Shown here: positions 1 through 10,302 of the stretch, one piece after another
Layout of the letters: each line of letters begins with the position of its first letter
How positions within the stretch are numbered: position 1 is the stretch's first letter
DNA from: Hydractinia symbiolongicarpus
Taxonomy: Eukaryota > Cnidaria > Hydrozoa > Anthoathecata > Hydractiniidae
Direction of reading: 5' to 3'
Length of the DNA stretch: 60,000 nt
Assembly: GCF_029227915.1 (NCBI RefSeq)
Contig: NC_079888.1
Span: 8,851,001-8,911,000, forward strand
The notes under the pieces: generated by a model
Databases searched by the model: none
Seen by the model: the letters and a program-made list of their open reading frames with translations, nothing else
What the model was told of the DNA's origin: nothing
Program-made: the position numbers and the translations under genes

Positions 1-439
1 TTGTTGGGAACGTGATCGAGTGTCGAAATTTTGTGACATTTCACAATCTTTTATTTGGGCTCAAGTAAACATTTCTGACTATGCAGCAGTATGGTATTTT
101 TGGGATAAATGAAATTTTTTGTGAATTTTTAAAAGTGCCGACATGTAAGGCATGTTAAATGTAAGAGTGTTTTATACTGTTGCAATTGTATTTGTATATA
201 AATATTTATTACATGCACGTTTGTCACGCGGTGGCTATTAAAGTGTTACTAGGGAAATATATGGTTACGAGCCATAAAATACAGACCAAATATTACTCCA
301 GCGGAATGATGTCATTTCTAATCTCAATGTTATTTTTTGTTTTTCTTATCTTGAACATTTACCAACCTCTTTTAGTTTATGCACTGCTGACTTCAGCAAA
401 ATACCTAAAACAACCTATCTTTTCCATTGTTGTCCTGTC

Positions 440-472
440 TAAGTGTTTTTTTTCACGAGCCTTATCGACTAG
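440..472 (+). mobile_element. Solo 3' end of Helitron-like element
   Basis: The segment ends in a TTATCGACTAG string followed by T, the same terminus seen at 24906-24916, 27108-27118 and 46956-46966. The usual upstream stem-loop is decayed here, with only CACGAGCC left before it. No matching 5' end was found to the left, so this is either truncated or its start lies outside the window. Confidence 0.45.
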
Positions 473-1147
473 TCTGTCAATGTTATCAGGGAGATTACAA
501 TCTAAGGTTAATTGGTCAGATTCAAACCCTCAAAATGTTTCTGTGGCGATGTTCTCAAATTTCGGGACCTTTGACGTGGACGTGTTAGAAAGACCTAAGA
601 ACACTGTTTCAACTTATGTTAAATAAAAGGAAAAACTTGCCAAACTGATGAGATATTGGAATCAGTAAGATCAGATTAAAATGAAGAAACTAATAAACGC
701 AGCACAGTGCAAGTATTCGATGAACCAATCGACAAACCGACTAATACTGAAGTCGAAAGTGCACTGGAAACTCTACAAAACGCATGCCTCTTCAATGCCA
801 GTGAGGATCTTAGTGTATCACCTTGTAATTTCGTCGCACTTTGTAGTCTAATCGCACTTTGTAACCGATTTTGTCCCACTTATTTAGTAATTATTTAAAA
901 AATTTCAACAATAAAAAAATCTGCCAAAATAACATCTTTTAAAAAATATTTACTGCTCGACTCACCATTTTTTGGTCAATTCTTTTGAAAATTTGTCGTA
1001 GTCAGGATCTTCTCATGTTTCATTGTTTTTGTGACAAAATCCGTCACTTTATAGCATATTGTATATATTTTAACGCTTGAATAAATTATCTGTGTCAGAT
1101 ATAAACCAATCGCTTTACAGAATTCACCAGTCTGTACCAGGTGTTTC
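473..1147. other. No gene; possible transposase-tail remnant
   Basis: A frame at 707-898 (plus) reads EVESALETLQNACLFNASED, which looks coding, but it has no ATG, no recognisable domain and runs into two copies of a TCGCACTTTGTA string at 835-864. The phrase vaguely recalls C-terminal tails of pogo-like transposases; that is only an impression. The rest is AT-rich DNA without recognisable features. Confidence 0.25.
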
Positions 1148-1192
1148 TTCGTCGATGTCAAAAAGATAAGAACCCCTGGGGACGAGGTTGGA
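1148..1192 (+). repeat. Dispersed CCTGGGGACGAGG repeat, copy 1
   Basis: A short run of GTCAAAAAGATAAGAACCCC followed by TGGGGACGAGGTTGG. The same core recurs at 4850-4960, 6345-6460, 36982-37035 (minus) and 39800-39835, always after an A-rich stretch. It is an interspersed repeat rather than a gene part. Confidence 0.5.
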
Positions 1193-1217
1193 TATTAGAC
1201 ACTTTTTCAACTGCTAT

Positions 1218-1325
1218 AAAGAAAGATGCAAAGACGTAGATTTTCGTGTGGAAAAATTCACTTAGGCAGAAAAAGAATGATGACAAGATCTGTCATTTAA
1301 AATATGATGACGTCAGCCATTAGCT
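1218..1325 (-). mobile_element. Degenerate Helitron-like 3' end
   Basis: GTGGAAAAATTCACTTAGGC followed by AGATCTGTCATTTAAAAT matches the left arm of the foldback at 21010-21065 (GTGAAAAAATCCACTTAGGC, then AGATCTGTCATTTTAATT). The terminal CTAG-TCGATAAGG part is badly eroded. It is an old, probably truncated copy in minus orientation. Confidence 0.5.
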
Positions 1326-2037
1326 GTCGATAGGAATTCCCTACATAAACAAAAACGGCCCTGGATTTCTTCATTTTTATTAGATTTTTAGTTATAGCAG
1401 GCAGCTAATTTATCTAAACTTTTTTCACGCTTTAAAAATTTTCGTTGGGGGATTTCAACGCTCCAGAGATAATATCGCACAGGTTTATTATACGGAAAAC
1501 CCAGAGGAAAAAAATATCAGAACTCTCAAGACACAAACAATATCCAGAACATAAATTTGCATAGGAGATTCTCTCTAAAGCACCAGTTAATTATAGACAA
1601 AGAAAAACTTTGAAGGTTCCTATATTGCCATCATGGACCCGACTTTAAACAATAAATAATTAAATTAATAATTCATAACTTCATAAATTATCTTTTAACT
1701 TGTATAATATCTTTTAATTATTCCTTTTATCCGCACTTAATTACTTCTATTTCATGTATTATGATGTTTCTAATGTATCAACTTTGTATATAAAACAGAG
1801 TATACTTTTTAATTTTAACTTTTGTATGTTACTGATAATGACGTAACCCGAAAAGCTTTCACTTTAAAAGTATATATTGATTTTTAAAGAAACAATAGCT
1901 ATAATTTCTAGACAATGAAAGACAGATATAGTTGTATTATTTTAAGAAATTAATATAAGAAAAACTACTAATTCCAACTTCCAATACCCCAAGAAATATC
2001 CAGGCTTATATCTTTACATATTTTTTGTGATGTTTAG
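1326..2037. other. Intergenic AT-rich DNA
   Basis: No open frame with coding character and no repeat recognised. The end of the stretch, a T-rich run closing in TTTAG at 2033-2037, could act as a 3' splice site for the relict exon that follows. Confidence 0.4.
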
Positions 2038-2273
2038 GTCCAAAGAATTGGTGGCATAAACAAAAGGAAGGTGTACAGATTGCTATTATTGTCGTCTCAA
2101 GCTTATTTGGTTTTGCATCTTTTACATGTACCTGTGTTTGCTGCAGACGTAGATGTTGATGAGGTTAAAGACGATGCACAAGAATATCAGCCTGAAAGTT
2201 TACTTTCCAAATTTCATGTTTTTAAAACGATAGATGTACATCCACAATGCACAGTTTTAATAAGTAAGTAAGT
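2038..2273 (+). pseudogene. Relict terminal exon of a single-pass membrane protein
   Basis: After a plausible 3' splice site (GATGTTTAG, ending 2037) two frames are open. One (codons from 2040) reads PKNWWHKQKEG, then a hydrophobic run VQIAIIVVSSLFGFAS, then a cysteine-rich CTCVCCRRRC and a stop at 2157-2159: a typical membrane span with a palmitoylation-like and basic stop-transfer end. The other frame stays open to 2271 and, just where the first stops, becomes acidic and coding-like (DVDEVKDDAQEYQPESLLSK). The simplest reading is a once continuous span plus cytoplasmic tail broken by a single frameshift. No upstream exon was identified and the family is not recognised. The alternative is that only one of the frames is real. 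Confidence 0.3.
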
Positions 2274-3983
2274 AAGTATGCACCGCACTTAGGATGCCAC
2301 TTGAATAAAGTTATTTTTGGGTGTAGAAATGACAGGCATGGAATCGTGTGATTTGCTAATGTTTGATTGAATGTAACTCGAACTATAGGGCAGGATGAAT
2401 AACGAAATTATTTTTGCTTCTGGTAAACCATAAGCAAAGGAAGGCAGATTGTTCGTATTTGGAGGGAGTAATCGGAAAACAGATGCTGGGTAATTTTAAG
2501 AATGGCTTTCGTACAAGGTGATTTTCTATTTGAGGATGATACAAAATATGACATTTTGAGGGCATTTTTATGACAATTATTTTTTTTGAAAGACATGCAA
2601 AAAATACACAGTATTTAGCTTTGTTGTAATATAGCTGGTTAGCTGTTGTAATTGTAATTGTATTAGACTGTTGTAATGTTTTCTGAATATTTTTGGCTAT
2701 GAAAATAATCATTTTATGTGTCACTATTTAGCTTCCTAGATCTGTAAGTTAAAAATGGTAGCGGCGAATAGCGACCGGCAAGTTCTTGTGAGTTTCTCCA
2801 CAGGCTAACAGATAGTCCTTATAGTCTTTATAGATTTGTGATATATTATGATACTTTAATTAACGACTTGTAATTTGTTATAGCACATAAAAAATTTGAC
2901 GTCACGTCATTTCGTTATGGTTTGCATAAAATACACATAAATACTAAACCAATTCATGGACCTCAGCGACAGAGGACAGACGGGGCTTTCGATCCCCTCG
3001 ATTTAGGGATTTTGGAGCATTTTTAGAGTGAAACACTTTCTTTGTCCCCGAACCATGACGAGCAACATTTTTTTCTCTCGCTAACTCTCTTCGCCCCCAC
3101 CTCCCATATTGAATCACACTCCGCGAAATTTTACGTTAGAATTTTGGGTCTAAAAGCGCTTTAGAACGAGTTTCGAGTCAATACTTTTTTTTTACTTATT
3201 GTATTTTTTATTTATGAAATTTCGCTAAACGACGTGGTTTTATATGACCATCAAGGTTTAACCAATTTGATATTTTATTAAAGTTCTAAATGTTTACTGC
3301 CAAAGCGAGCTTAATAACCACAAACTCGACATCAAAAACTTAACGTGTGCGATATATGAAATGAACGCATCCTTCTTCACGAAAAAAAAAAATCTTTTGC
3401 ACATCCTGTGAAAATCCATTTTGACATAAACACAAAAACATACAAAAAATCACAGGAGAACTTACATCTAGTGATACGACTGTTTTGCGACGCCGAGTCT
3501 CTTGGGTAGGTCGTGAAAAATAGTTACCTATAGCAGGTTAGGTATCGTCATTTCACATTGCCACTTGAGCTTCACTGTATATATCGCTAGCTAAGTTGTG
3601 TAGACATGTAGCTGGGGCTAAGTATTGAATTTTATTTTCAAATTACCGGTGTTGTTATGTCTTTATAAACCTTGAAAAAATTGAAAATTCCTTTTTAAAA
3701 ATAAATTAGGAAACTATATCAAAAATATCTGTTTTTTCCAAACATTTTTATCGTCAAACACGGAGTACTTTAAATTCGAAAAGATTTATTTGGTCTGTCG
3801 CCATAGTTACCTGTTAATAGGCTAACCATAACTTACATTTAAGGCTGCCAAGAGCATCGAAGGGGCGGTCTCAAATGTCGGAACAATGATCTTAAGTGTC
3901 AACCCATGTGTTTTAAGTAATTTGAATTATTTTGAGATGGCGTGGGCCTTCTGTCTACTTGGCAAATAATTATTGGAACGAAC
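2274..3983. other. Intergenic DNA, no gene seen
   Basis: AT-rich sequence with no convincing coding frame on either strand. A segment near 2958-2998 (CTCAGCGACAGAGG followed by TTTCGATCCCC) has distant tRNA A-box and B-box flavour, but the spacing is too short for a tRNA-derived promoter. Confidence 0.35.
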
Positions 3984-4163
3984 ATGGGCAAAATTAGTAC
4001 TTTTTCGGCAGTAGCTAAGAGTCAAAAATCTAATGTAGGCCATACTAATGTTATAGAAATAATTGGTGATATTTCGAATTTTTCTGATGAAAACCTAGTG
4101 CGAGTACTTCTTTATGGTCAAGAAAACACTAATATGGTCAAAGGGACCTCTTTTTTGAGTTAA
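3984..4163 (+). CDS. Small ORF, 59 aa, unrecognised, possibly mobile-element remnant
   Basis: The ATG at 3984 opens a 59-residue frame. Its second half (IIGDISNFSDENLVRVLLYG) has coding-like composition. The LLYG phrase followed by polar residues is reminiscent of short proteins that accompany mobile elements in invertebrate genomes, but no family can be named. There is no splice or promoter evidence. It may equally be a chance ORF. Confidence 0.2.
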   Translation: MGKISTFSAVAKSQKSNVGHTNVIEIIGDISNFSDENLVRVLLYGQENTNMVKGTSFLS

Positions 4164-4849
4164 CAGTCCTTTTCAAACCCTTCTCTTAAACTTTTTTTCT
4201 TGCCCATTTCTTGAAGCGTTAAAAAATATTGTAAATCACTTATATTTTATTTTTGTTTATTTTAATAGTTAGGTTTGTCTAACACCTATTTTAATGTCGT
4301 ACTTTTAGTATTTTTTCATTTTCAACTAAATTTTGCAGTAGGTTGCAAAAAAGACAAAATGTAGCTTTAAATCCACTTTTGGCAAAACCCCCTTTTCAAT
4401 CGAATTCTCTATTTAAGTTTGCATATTTGAAAAGATACAATACTATTGTTTAAGTTTAGAACTTTTAAAGGAGCTTTGCCCCCCCCCCCCTCTCCCTCCC
4501 ATTAATTTTTTTTTGTATTCCACTTTTTGTGTTGAAATTAAACTTTCAGTAGATATTTTTTGCTTTATGTAACGTTCTAACTTAAGAAAAAAACTATTGC
4601 AGGCTAAAAGTTTCACAGGCTTGTGAAGTTTATCACATTTTATGCTAGTTGGTAGTAGACAATTATCAATAATTTTGTGAAAAACGCTTTCACCACTTTT
4701 TTGGTTTCGAATGTTCCAAAGTATAATTTTTCACGGAAAGGTTCAACCCTCTCTGCCCGTAGAGTACACACCACTACAGATCAAGTTGGTCAGTTAATGC
4801 CTGAGAATGGTTTGAACCAGTAAATCATGCAGACGTCATTTTAAAATTA
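4164..4849. other. Intergenic; poly-C tract
   Basis: No gene seen. A run of 12 C residues at 4479-4490 continuing into a CT-rich stretch is the only notable composition feature. Confidence 0.4.
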
Positions 4850-4960
4850 CACAAAAAACAAAACAAAAAAAGCCTTGGCGACGAGGTTCTCGCATGAAGA
4901 AACTTTTACGATACCAGAATCACCGCTAAGTTTCGCCGCAATAAATTCAATGTCTTTATG
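4850..4960 (+). repeat. Dispersed CCTGGGGACGAGG repeat, copy 2 (extended)
   Basis: A-rich lead, then TTGGCGACGAGGTTC, then AGAAACTTTTACGATACCAG and AATCACCGCTAAGTTTCGCC. The downstream part aligns over ~90 bp with 6370-6460, so the family is longer than its GC-rich core and at least two copies keep the same 3' extension. Confidence 0.55.
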
Positions 4961-5333
4961 ACACTTGTCACAAATTTATAAAACAAAAAGAAATGAATAG
5001 AAAACGAATAGAAAACGTTGTATTTACTAACGAGAGGCTGTGTTCGTGATGGCCTTTATTAGCATAGAAATTGAAAAAAGCATGTAAACATTCCTCATTC
5101 TGACTAAAATATTTCAAAGTTCTTGTCTTACAAAGGAAGTGAAACAAATAACCTCGCTCCAGAGAGTTCCCACGACTGTGGTTAACACGCCTCACAGCTA
5201 CATAGAGCAGTATCTAAGAGGTGAAAATTATCTTTGTAAAAAAATTATTATTTACATCTTAACTTTGAAAAAATATATACAAATAATAATCAAAATTATA
5301 CCATAGCTCTTGCAATATTTATATTACAGTCTT

Positions 5334-5544
5334 TTATGTGTTAAAGAATGATTGATGGTTTTGACATAATACGACTTCCGGTTTTGGGATGTACACAATA
5401 TCGCCAACACAGAATCGATAACAGCACACACTACACGCAAAACATTTTAAATGATAAGCCGTATTGTTTTTAAACTTTAAAACTTTCTCTGTGGAAGGAA
5501 TTTCCTGCTTGCACATTGAACATGGTCCACCAGGAACAAATAGT
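5334..5544 (-). CDS. LMO: LMO exon 2 (LIM2 and stop)
   Basis: The exon starts after TTTATTTTGACAG and contains the second LIM domain, ending six residues after the last zinc ligand with a stop at 5334-5336. No canonical AATAAA was found close downstream on this strand. Confidence 0.85.
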
Positions 5545-8500
5545 CTGTCAAAATAAAAAGTAATGTATAATAATTAAAAAAAAGAAAAAAAAATCATGAT
5601 CTTTAGTATCACGATTATAGGCCCAGGGCAGCCTTTTAGTTTCTATTGATATTGTTATCTATGAAGGTCCTGCGTTTAAGATTGGTTTGTACCAGGGTTT
5701 TAAGTGAGTTTTAGTGAGTTTAGCATATTATTTCTATGTTAAAACCAAGTAATGCGTACATTGCATAATTTTAAACCACAAAAATTTCAAATAAAGAAGT
5801 TGTTTTGTGTCTCAAGTGCCTCAACAAAAGAAGTTTTACTTGAAGGTTACCTTCCCAGCAAAAATGATATTAGTTATAACGATGCAGAATACTGTTGAAT
5901 AAAATAATAATTTTTTTGCTACTTTGCTAATTATTGAAGTACTGGTCGTAACAATTTTCAACTTACACCCTCAATCTTTCTCTCCGGGCTTTTGAAAGCG
6001 ATACAAAATGTTTACTCAGATCTTTCTATATCGTCACGAAATAAACCCTGACTGATGCGACACAGGTCAATTACCCTTGCTTTAAAAGACAGAAGAAATG
6101 AAATTTACTTTGTTTCTGAAAAAAATAGTACTGAAAGAAAGACCTTTTTTATCTTATATTAGTTCCTCCGATTTGACCACATTTTGAGGCTAGCTAGCGT
6201 TTTTGTACACCATGTAACACACTCTCTGACAACTAACATGCGCATAATTAAGCTCGCTCTGAGACCTTCCAAACCGGTTTTTGTTATAACATTACAGAAA
6301 ATGTTTAAAGTTTTGAGGCTAGCTATGCTTTTTGTACGCTGGGACGGAAAAATGAACAAAAAACCTAACAAAGAAGCCCTGGGTACGAGGTGCTTACAGG
6401 AAGAAACTGTTGCGGTACCAAAATCACCGCAAAGTTTCGCCGAAATCAATGCATAGGCTAAATGACATTAAAATAAATGGAAAAAAACGCTATATCCTGC
6501 GTAGGGATCTAGGGAGCACCTTGGACCAAACTAGAACCAATTTTTTTTAAGGCTGGGTTAACCCTGCTATTTTGAAACAGGCAAGGTGATGATGGCATTA
6601 TAAAATTCTTTCAATCCTAACATCTTCTAATTATAAATAATTGCGTGGAGCTTTATCCACTCTCCAAGTGCTAACAGGCTAACACGGATACACAAAATAC
6701 TAATGAGAGAAATGTGTGCTGGACATTTCCCGTGTATTTCTCCAAAGGTTAATGGATACCCTATTTAAAAATACTCGTATTTTGTGTGTTTAAAATTCCA
6801 TTGTTTGGCAAATTATAACGACTTCATAACCTTCCATAAGAATATTTTACGCACAATAAAATCAATTTCTTTCTGTTATCAATGTATTACGAAATATCTT
6901 CCCCGCACGTTTAAAAGAAGAAATCGACATGCACTGACGTTCTGTTAAGTCACGGGTAATTAATTTATTTGTTTTTTGTTATCGGTAACATTTATTCCGC
7001 CTGAATACAATTGAGTAAAAACGAATAGAGAATTGAATTTTACAATTTTTTTTTGACTCGTTATAATCTTTCCGAGGTACGAGGTACTAGTGGATTTTTT
7101 CACTGGAATTTACACAAGAAATGTTTAGAAAAGACATGGATAGTTATAATTATGCTTGTGATGAAAAATACTGTCTATGCTGGAAAATTATCTTTATGCC
7201 TATAGCCAAAAAAAGAAGGAAGTTTGTTATGTGTTTATGGAAAGTTAAGCGGCATCAAATATCAATTAGCGGGTATGTATTTATGGTAACATACACCTTC
7301 AGGATTACTTTGATTCTAATACTTTTAATACCTTTAATTATCCTCTAAGTGTGTATATTTAGCAAACAACAACAACAACATATTTAACCGATTGAGTGAT
7401 CCTGATTTAAACTGTTAGCTTTGAAGAGAAGATTTTTTAAAGGTATTTTATTAAGAATAAACTTCCGCGTGAATTAAGCTTCGCGATTTCGCGAGTTTTT
7501 GTGCTTGCGAAATGGTTTAACTGCCACCAATCACAAAAATATGTTCTTTCGAATTTTTATCAATTTCATCGTTCGTAAAATTAAATTCTCACGAAATTTA
7601 AAATCTTGTTCTACTCAAAAAGTTTTTGACCCTTTCCGCACTTCCTTATATACAAACTTCTCACCCAAATCCTAATAATGATGATTCCTCCAAAGAATCT
7701 GCTTGGGACACAAACGTTATGTTTATAAAGGACAAAATTACTTTAACTATTTCATGAATTCTCGTAAACTTATGCTACACGCTTTTTCGTTATAAAAATT
7801 TGTTTTATGATAATGTCAGGCCTGCTTTTTATTTTGAAAGCAATATTTTTATTGTTTAGAACATTTGAGAATCAAGAATAATGATCACTTTGATTAGACA
7901 TTTGGTGCTCTTATAAAAAAAGTGTGTAAATAAAAAACAAATTATGTAATAGGAATTGACTATTCGCCAAAAAAGGTCAAAACTTTTTTATCGCGAAATT
8001 GCGAAATTAAGTTAATTTCCATATATTCCATATATTTTAAAAAAGGTTTTAACGACATGCCATGTAGGAAAACCATGTTAGTAACAGGTAGTTCAATTCA
8101 CCATTTGTCAATTCAAACTTGTAAAAGACCCCCTTTATGTAAATTTCAATTCCCTGTTAATACAAGCTATGTGCAATATCGTGTGTGTGTTATTGTGCGT
8201 ATAGTTAGCAGGTAACGCATACGTACCGTGGTCATGTAAGCACGGCCCAGTCCCCAGACAGGGAGACGAACACGTGCTAAAGAAAGAAGAACGTTCTGAC
8301 GTTAGTAGCAGCGCACGTGTAAAAATATGACATAAGTAACGTAATCCAAAATAATATAATCTTTATTATATAAAAGCGGTTTTATACTGTGTATCGTGAC
8401 TTAGGCGCTACACATACCTCATGTAGTCCATTTTACAAAACTTTCCTCCATGTTTGAAATACATGCGACTCCCAAAACTGAACAGAATCTCATCACATAC

Positions 8501-8605
8501 ATCACAACGTAAACACCTTTCATGCCAGCTTTTGTCGAGAGCGCGAACTAAATACCGACATCGTATCTTCTTGAAACAGCCAGCACATTTGTTGGTGTCT
8601 GTCAT
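5334..8605 (-). CDS. LMO: LIM-only (LMO) transcription cofactor, two exons, 132 aa
   Basis: Exon 1 is 8605-8418 and exon 2 is 5544-5334, with a GT-AG intron of 2873 bp (donor GTATGTG, acceptor TTTTGACAG). The joined frame of 399 nt is exact and the split codon gives the R of the LIM1-LIM2 linker RLF. LIM1 zinc ligands are C7, C10, H28, C31, C34, C37, C57 and D60; LIM2 ligands are C71, C74, H94, C97, C100, C103, C123 and H126. The protein is essentially two LIM domains with no homeodomain or kinase, as in LMO1-4, and the YHLKCFAC and RFCVGD phrases fit LIM2 of that family. LMO proteins are nuclear adaptors that bind LDB and bridge bHLH and GATA factors. It is shorter than vertebrate LMOs (about 145-165 aa), lacking tails. 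The final ligand is His rather than the usual Asp. The ATG is 13 nt after a possible 3' splice site. Confidence 0.88.
6345..6460 (+). repeat. Dispersed CCTGGGGACGAGG repeat, copy 3 (extended)
   Basis: CCCTGGGTACGAGGTGC, then AGAAACTGTTGCGGTACCA and AATCACCGCAAAGTTTCGCC. It parallels copy 2 over its whole length, in the same orientation. Confidence 0.55.
7468..8016. mobile_element. MITE-like element with GCGAAATT termini
   Basis: The left end (TTCGCGATTTCGCGA, about 7480-7494) and the right end (TCGCGAAATTGCGAA, about 7991-8005) are inverted copies with one mismatch in 15. The ~0.5 kb between them is AT-rich and non-coding. Target-site duplications were not resolved, so the class is undetermined. 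Confidence 0.4.
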
Positions 8606-8618
8606 CGTATCGATGTAA
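8418..8618 (-). CDS. LMO: LMO exon 1 (LIM1)
   Basis: This exon carries the whole first LIM domain; coding is 8605-8418 and ends in phase 2. A pyrimidine-rich tract ending CCTTATAG precedes 8618, leaving only 13 nt before the ATG. No in-frame stop lies in those 13 nt, so an upstream coding exon cannot be fully excluded, but the M-T-D-T-N-K start directly before the first zinc cysteine suits a complete LMO protein. Confidence 0.8.
8606..8618 (-). promoter_or_regulatory. Possible 3' splice site just before the LMO start codon
   Basis: The sequence TTTTCTTTTTTACCTTATAG ends at 8619 and the ATG follows 13 nt later. This is either the end of a 5'-UTR intron or a spliced-leader acceptor. Hydrozoans are known to use spliced-leader trans-splicing, so the second option is open. 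The secreted repeat gene has the same arrangement at 32994. Confidence 0.4.
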
Positions 8619-9082
8619 CTATAAGGTAAAAAAGAAAATCAGTTGGCTAAATAACTCTTAAGCAAGAGTTAATTATCTGGAACTTATTTGAGAGTTTTAT
8701 TTGCTACTATGATTCTACATAATGCTTAATTTTTACACATTTCAGAAAGTTGATTCTGACCCAAAATAAATGCAAATGTTTTAAGGAAAGTTTGGTGTAA
8801 AGGAAGTATGGCGTATTCGAAAATTTTCCTTAAAATTTCCCAGATGAAAACCGCATAAACCAAATAATTTTTCCATGATTGATCAGTCCACAAATTAATT
8901 AAATTAAGCTACTAAGGTCATTATTACCATAGTCATAAGAAAATTTTATTGCCTTGGAAGAAATAAAACGGAAGGAGAACAACTTTTTTGATTCTATTGA
9001 AACAAAGTGCAGGTTCTGGCAGGTGTCTGTGTAGGAACTTAATTTCAAACTTTGGAAAGGTATATATATATTGGAAGGTACA
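8619..9082. other. Region upstream of LMO, no gene seen
   Basis: This is the stretch upstream of LMO on the minus strand. No TATA box or other promoter element could be assigned with confidence. Confidence 0.35.
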
Positions 9083-9283
9083 ATGATTAGTTATAAAAAT
9101 AATGATGAAAAAATGGATTCTCCCAACCAAGCGAACAATGTGCTCTTTACGAACATGGTGACTGAGGAGGTACACGACGTTATAGACAGCAAACTAAATA
9201 TTTTAGATCAAATTCTAAGAAATTTAAATGAGTATGAAAATGTGGAAATCAATATCGAAGATGACATAAACCTTGAAGACTGA
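9083..9283 (+). CDS. Hypothetical acidic small ORF, 66 aa
   Basis: The ATG at 9083 opens a 66-residue frame with coding-like composition: a polar start (MISYKNNDEKMDSPNQANN), a predicted amphipathic middle (VIDSKLNILDQILRNLNEY) and an acidic end (INIEDDINLED). A strong 5' splice-site match, GAAGTAAGTATT, follows at about 9296-9307, just after the stop. That would suit an intron in the 3' UTR or an exon read in another frame. It lies about 0.46 kb upstream of LMO and is divergent to it. No family is recognised. Confidence 0.3.
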   Translation: MISYKNNDEKMDSPNQANNVLFTNMVTEEVHDVIDSKLNILDQILRNLNEYENVEINIEDDINLED

Positions 9284-9307
9284 AGAGGTAGAGAAGAAGT
9301 AAGTATT

Positions 9308-10098
9308 TTCATCGTTATTCAAGTCGTACTGTTTGTAGACGACACCAATATGGAAGTAGTGGAATTCAGAAAAAAATAGCAAGTTATTGTGTACTGCCTG
9401 CTCTAAAAAGTACAAAAAATAACATACCTGGAAAAACATGCGGCCACATATGGTATGTTTTTATTATTTTTTGCAGGATTTCATTCTTGTTATTTTATTA
9501 GTTTAGTTAAATTCAGTTAGGTACATCTTGCTAATATTTTGTAGAGATGGTAAAACAATCAAACAGAAAAGAAAAAACCTCATGGTATGTAGGTACTTAA
9601 TTTTATTCAGAAGAAATATGTATTTTAAATGTACCAATGGCTTAATTTTCCTCACACCGAGCTACCCACATATTTTTTTTACATTTTTATTTAGTTAATC
9701 TTAGATTTTATACCATTGCCAAATGATGAGTTATTAGGCGTGGCACAAACAATGAAGGACTCGTTAACTAATGTTCTTTAGGTATAGAAATTTGCCAAAA
9801 AAATTGGAAAAAATCCAACCCTGGAAATAATGTCCCAGTATGTCAAGACTGGCATAAGCAGTGTGTCTATTCTTTTGCTGCAAATTTAGTATCAACGATC
9901 GTCAAAATATAAAAGCAGTAGCACTCTCAAGAGAATGTGGTAGACAAAATTTTTGAAAAAAAATATTTTTTATTTAATATTTTGAAATTGAGACCTATTA
10001 ATATGCTATTTTAGACCATGGTAGTAGATATTTCAAAATATGTTTTACAATATTTAACCTACTGATCAGGAAAAGTCGTGAGGCAAACAAAAGTACGT
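9308..10098. other. Intergenic AT-rich DNA
   Basis: No gene or repeat recognised on either strand. Confidence 0.4.
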
Positions 10099-10302
10099 TT
10101 AAGAGGATCGTGTACAGATGAATGATACACGAATATGGCCTAGACCTGTGTCGTTATATCCAGTGCTTTTTGACCTTTTATCATCTTTCCTTTTTACAAC
10201 TGAAAATTGATCATGAGCGTCTGTTTGTCCTCTGTGAATACCACAAATATCATGGTCAATTAATGACCTAATGATTGAAGTAGATAGCTCATTAGGTGGC
10301 AT
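10099..10302 (-). CDS. Hypothetical ORF, 67 aa, unrecognised
   Basis: From the ATG at 10302 (context ACAATGCC) the frame runs to a TAA at 10099-10101. Composition is coding-like and strongly polar: MPPNELSTSIIRSLIDHD, then a His/Gln/Asp-rich segment, a basic KRKDDKRSK cluster and an RVSFICTRSS end. It could be a small protein or the last exon of a longer gene. No upstream exon or known motif was found. Confidence 0.3.
   Translation of the reverse strand: MPPNELSTSIIRSLIDHDICGIHRGQTDAHDQFSVVKRKDDKRSKSTGYNDTGLGHIRVSFICTRSS

Larger units (their letters stand above)
5545..8417 (-). other. LMO intron with embedded repeats
   Basis: The intron contains the dispersed repeat at 6345-6460, two copies of TTGAGGCTAGCTA ending in TTTTTGTAC about 130 bp apart (6184 and 6315), a MITE-like inverted repeat at 7468-8016, and a 75-aa unrecognised frame with ATG at 7121. 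No convincing additional exon with zinc-finger or homeodomain character was found. Confidence 0.6.

Noticed and set aside
2950-3000. tRNA-like motif CTCAGCGACAGAGG with TTTCGATCCCC
   Set aside because: The boxes are only ~25 bp apart, too close for a tRNA or SINE promoter.
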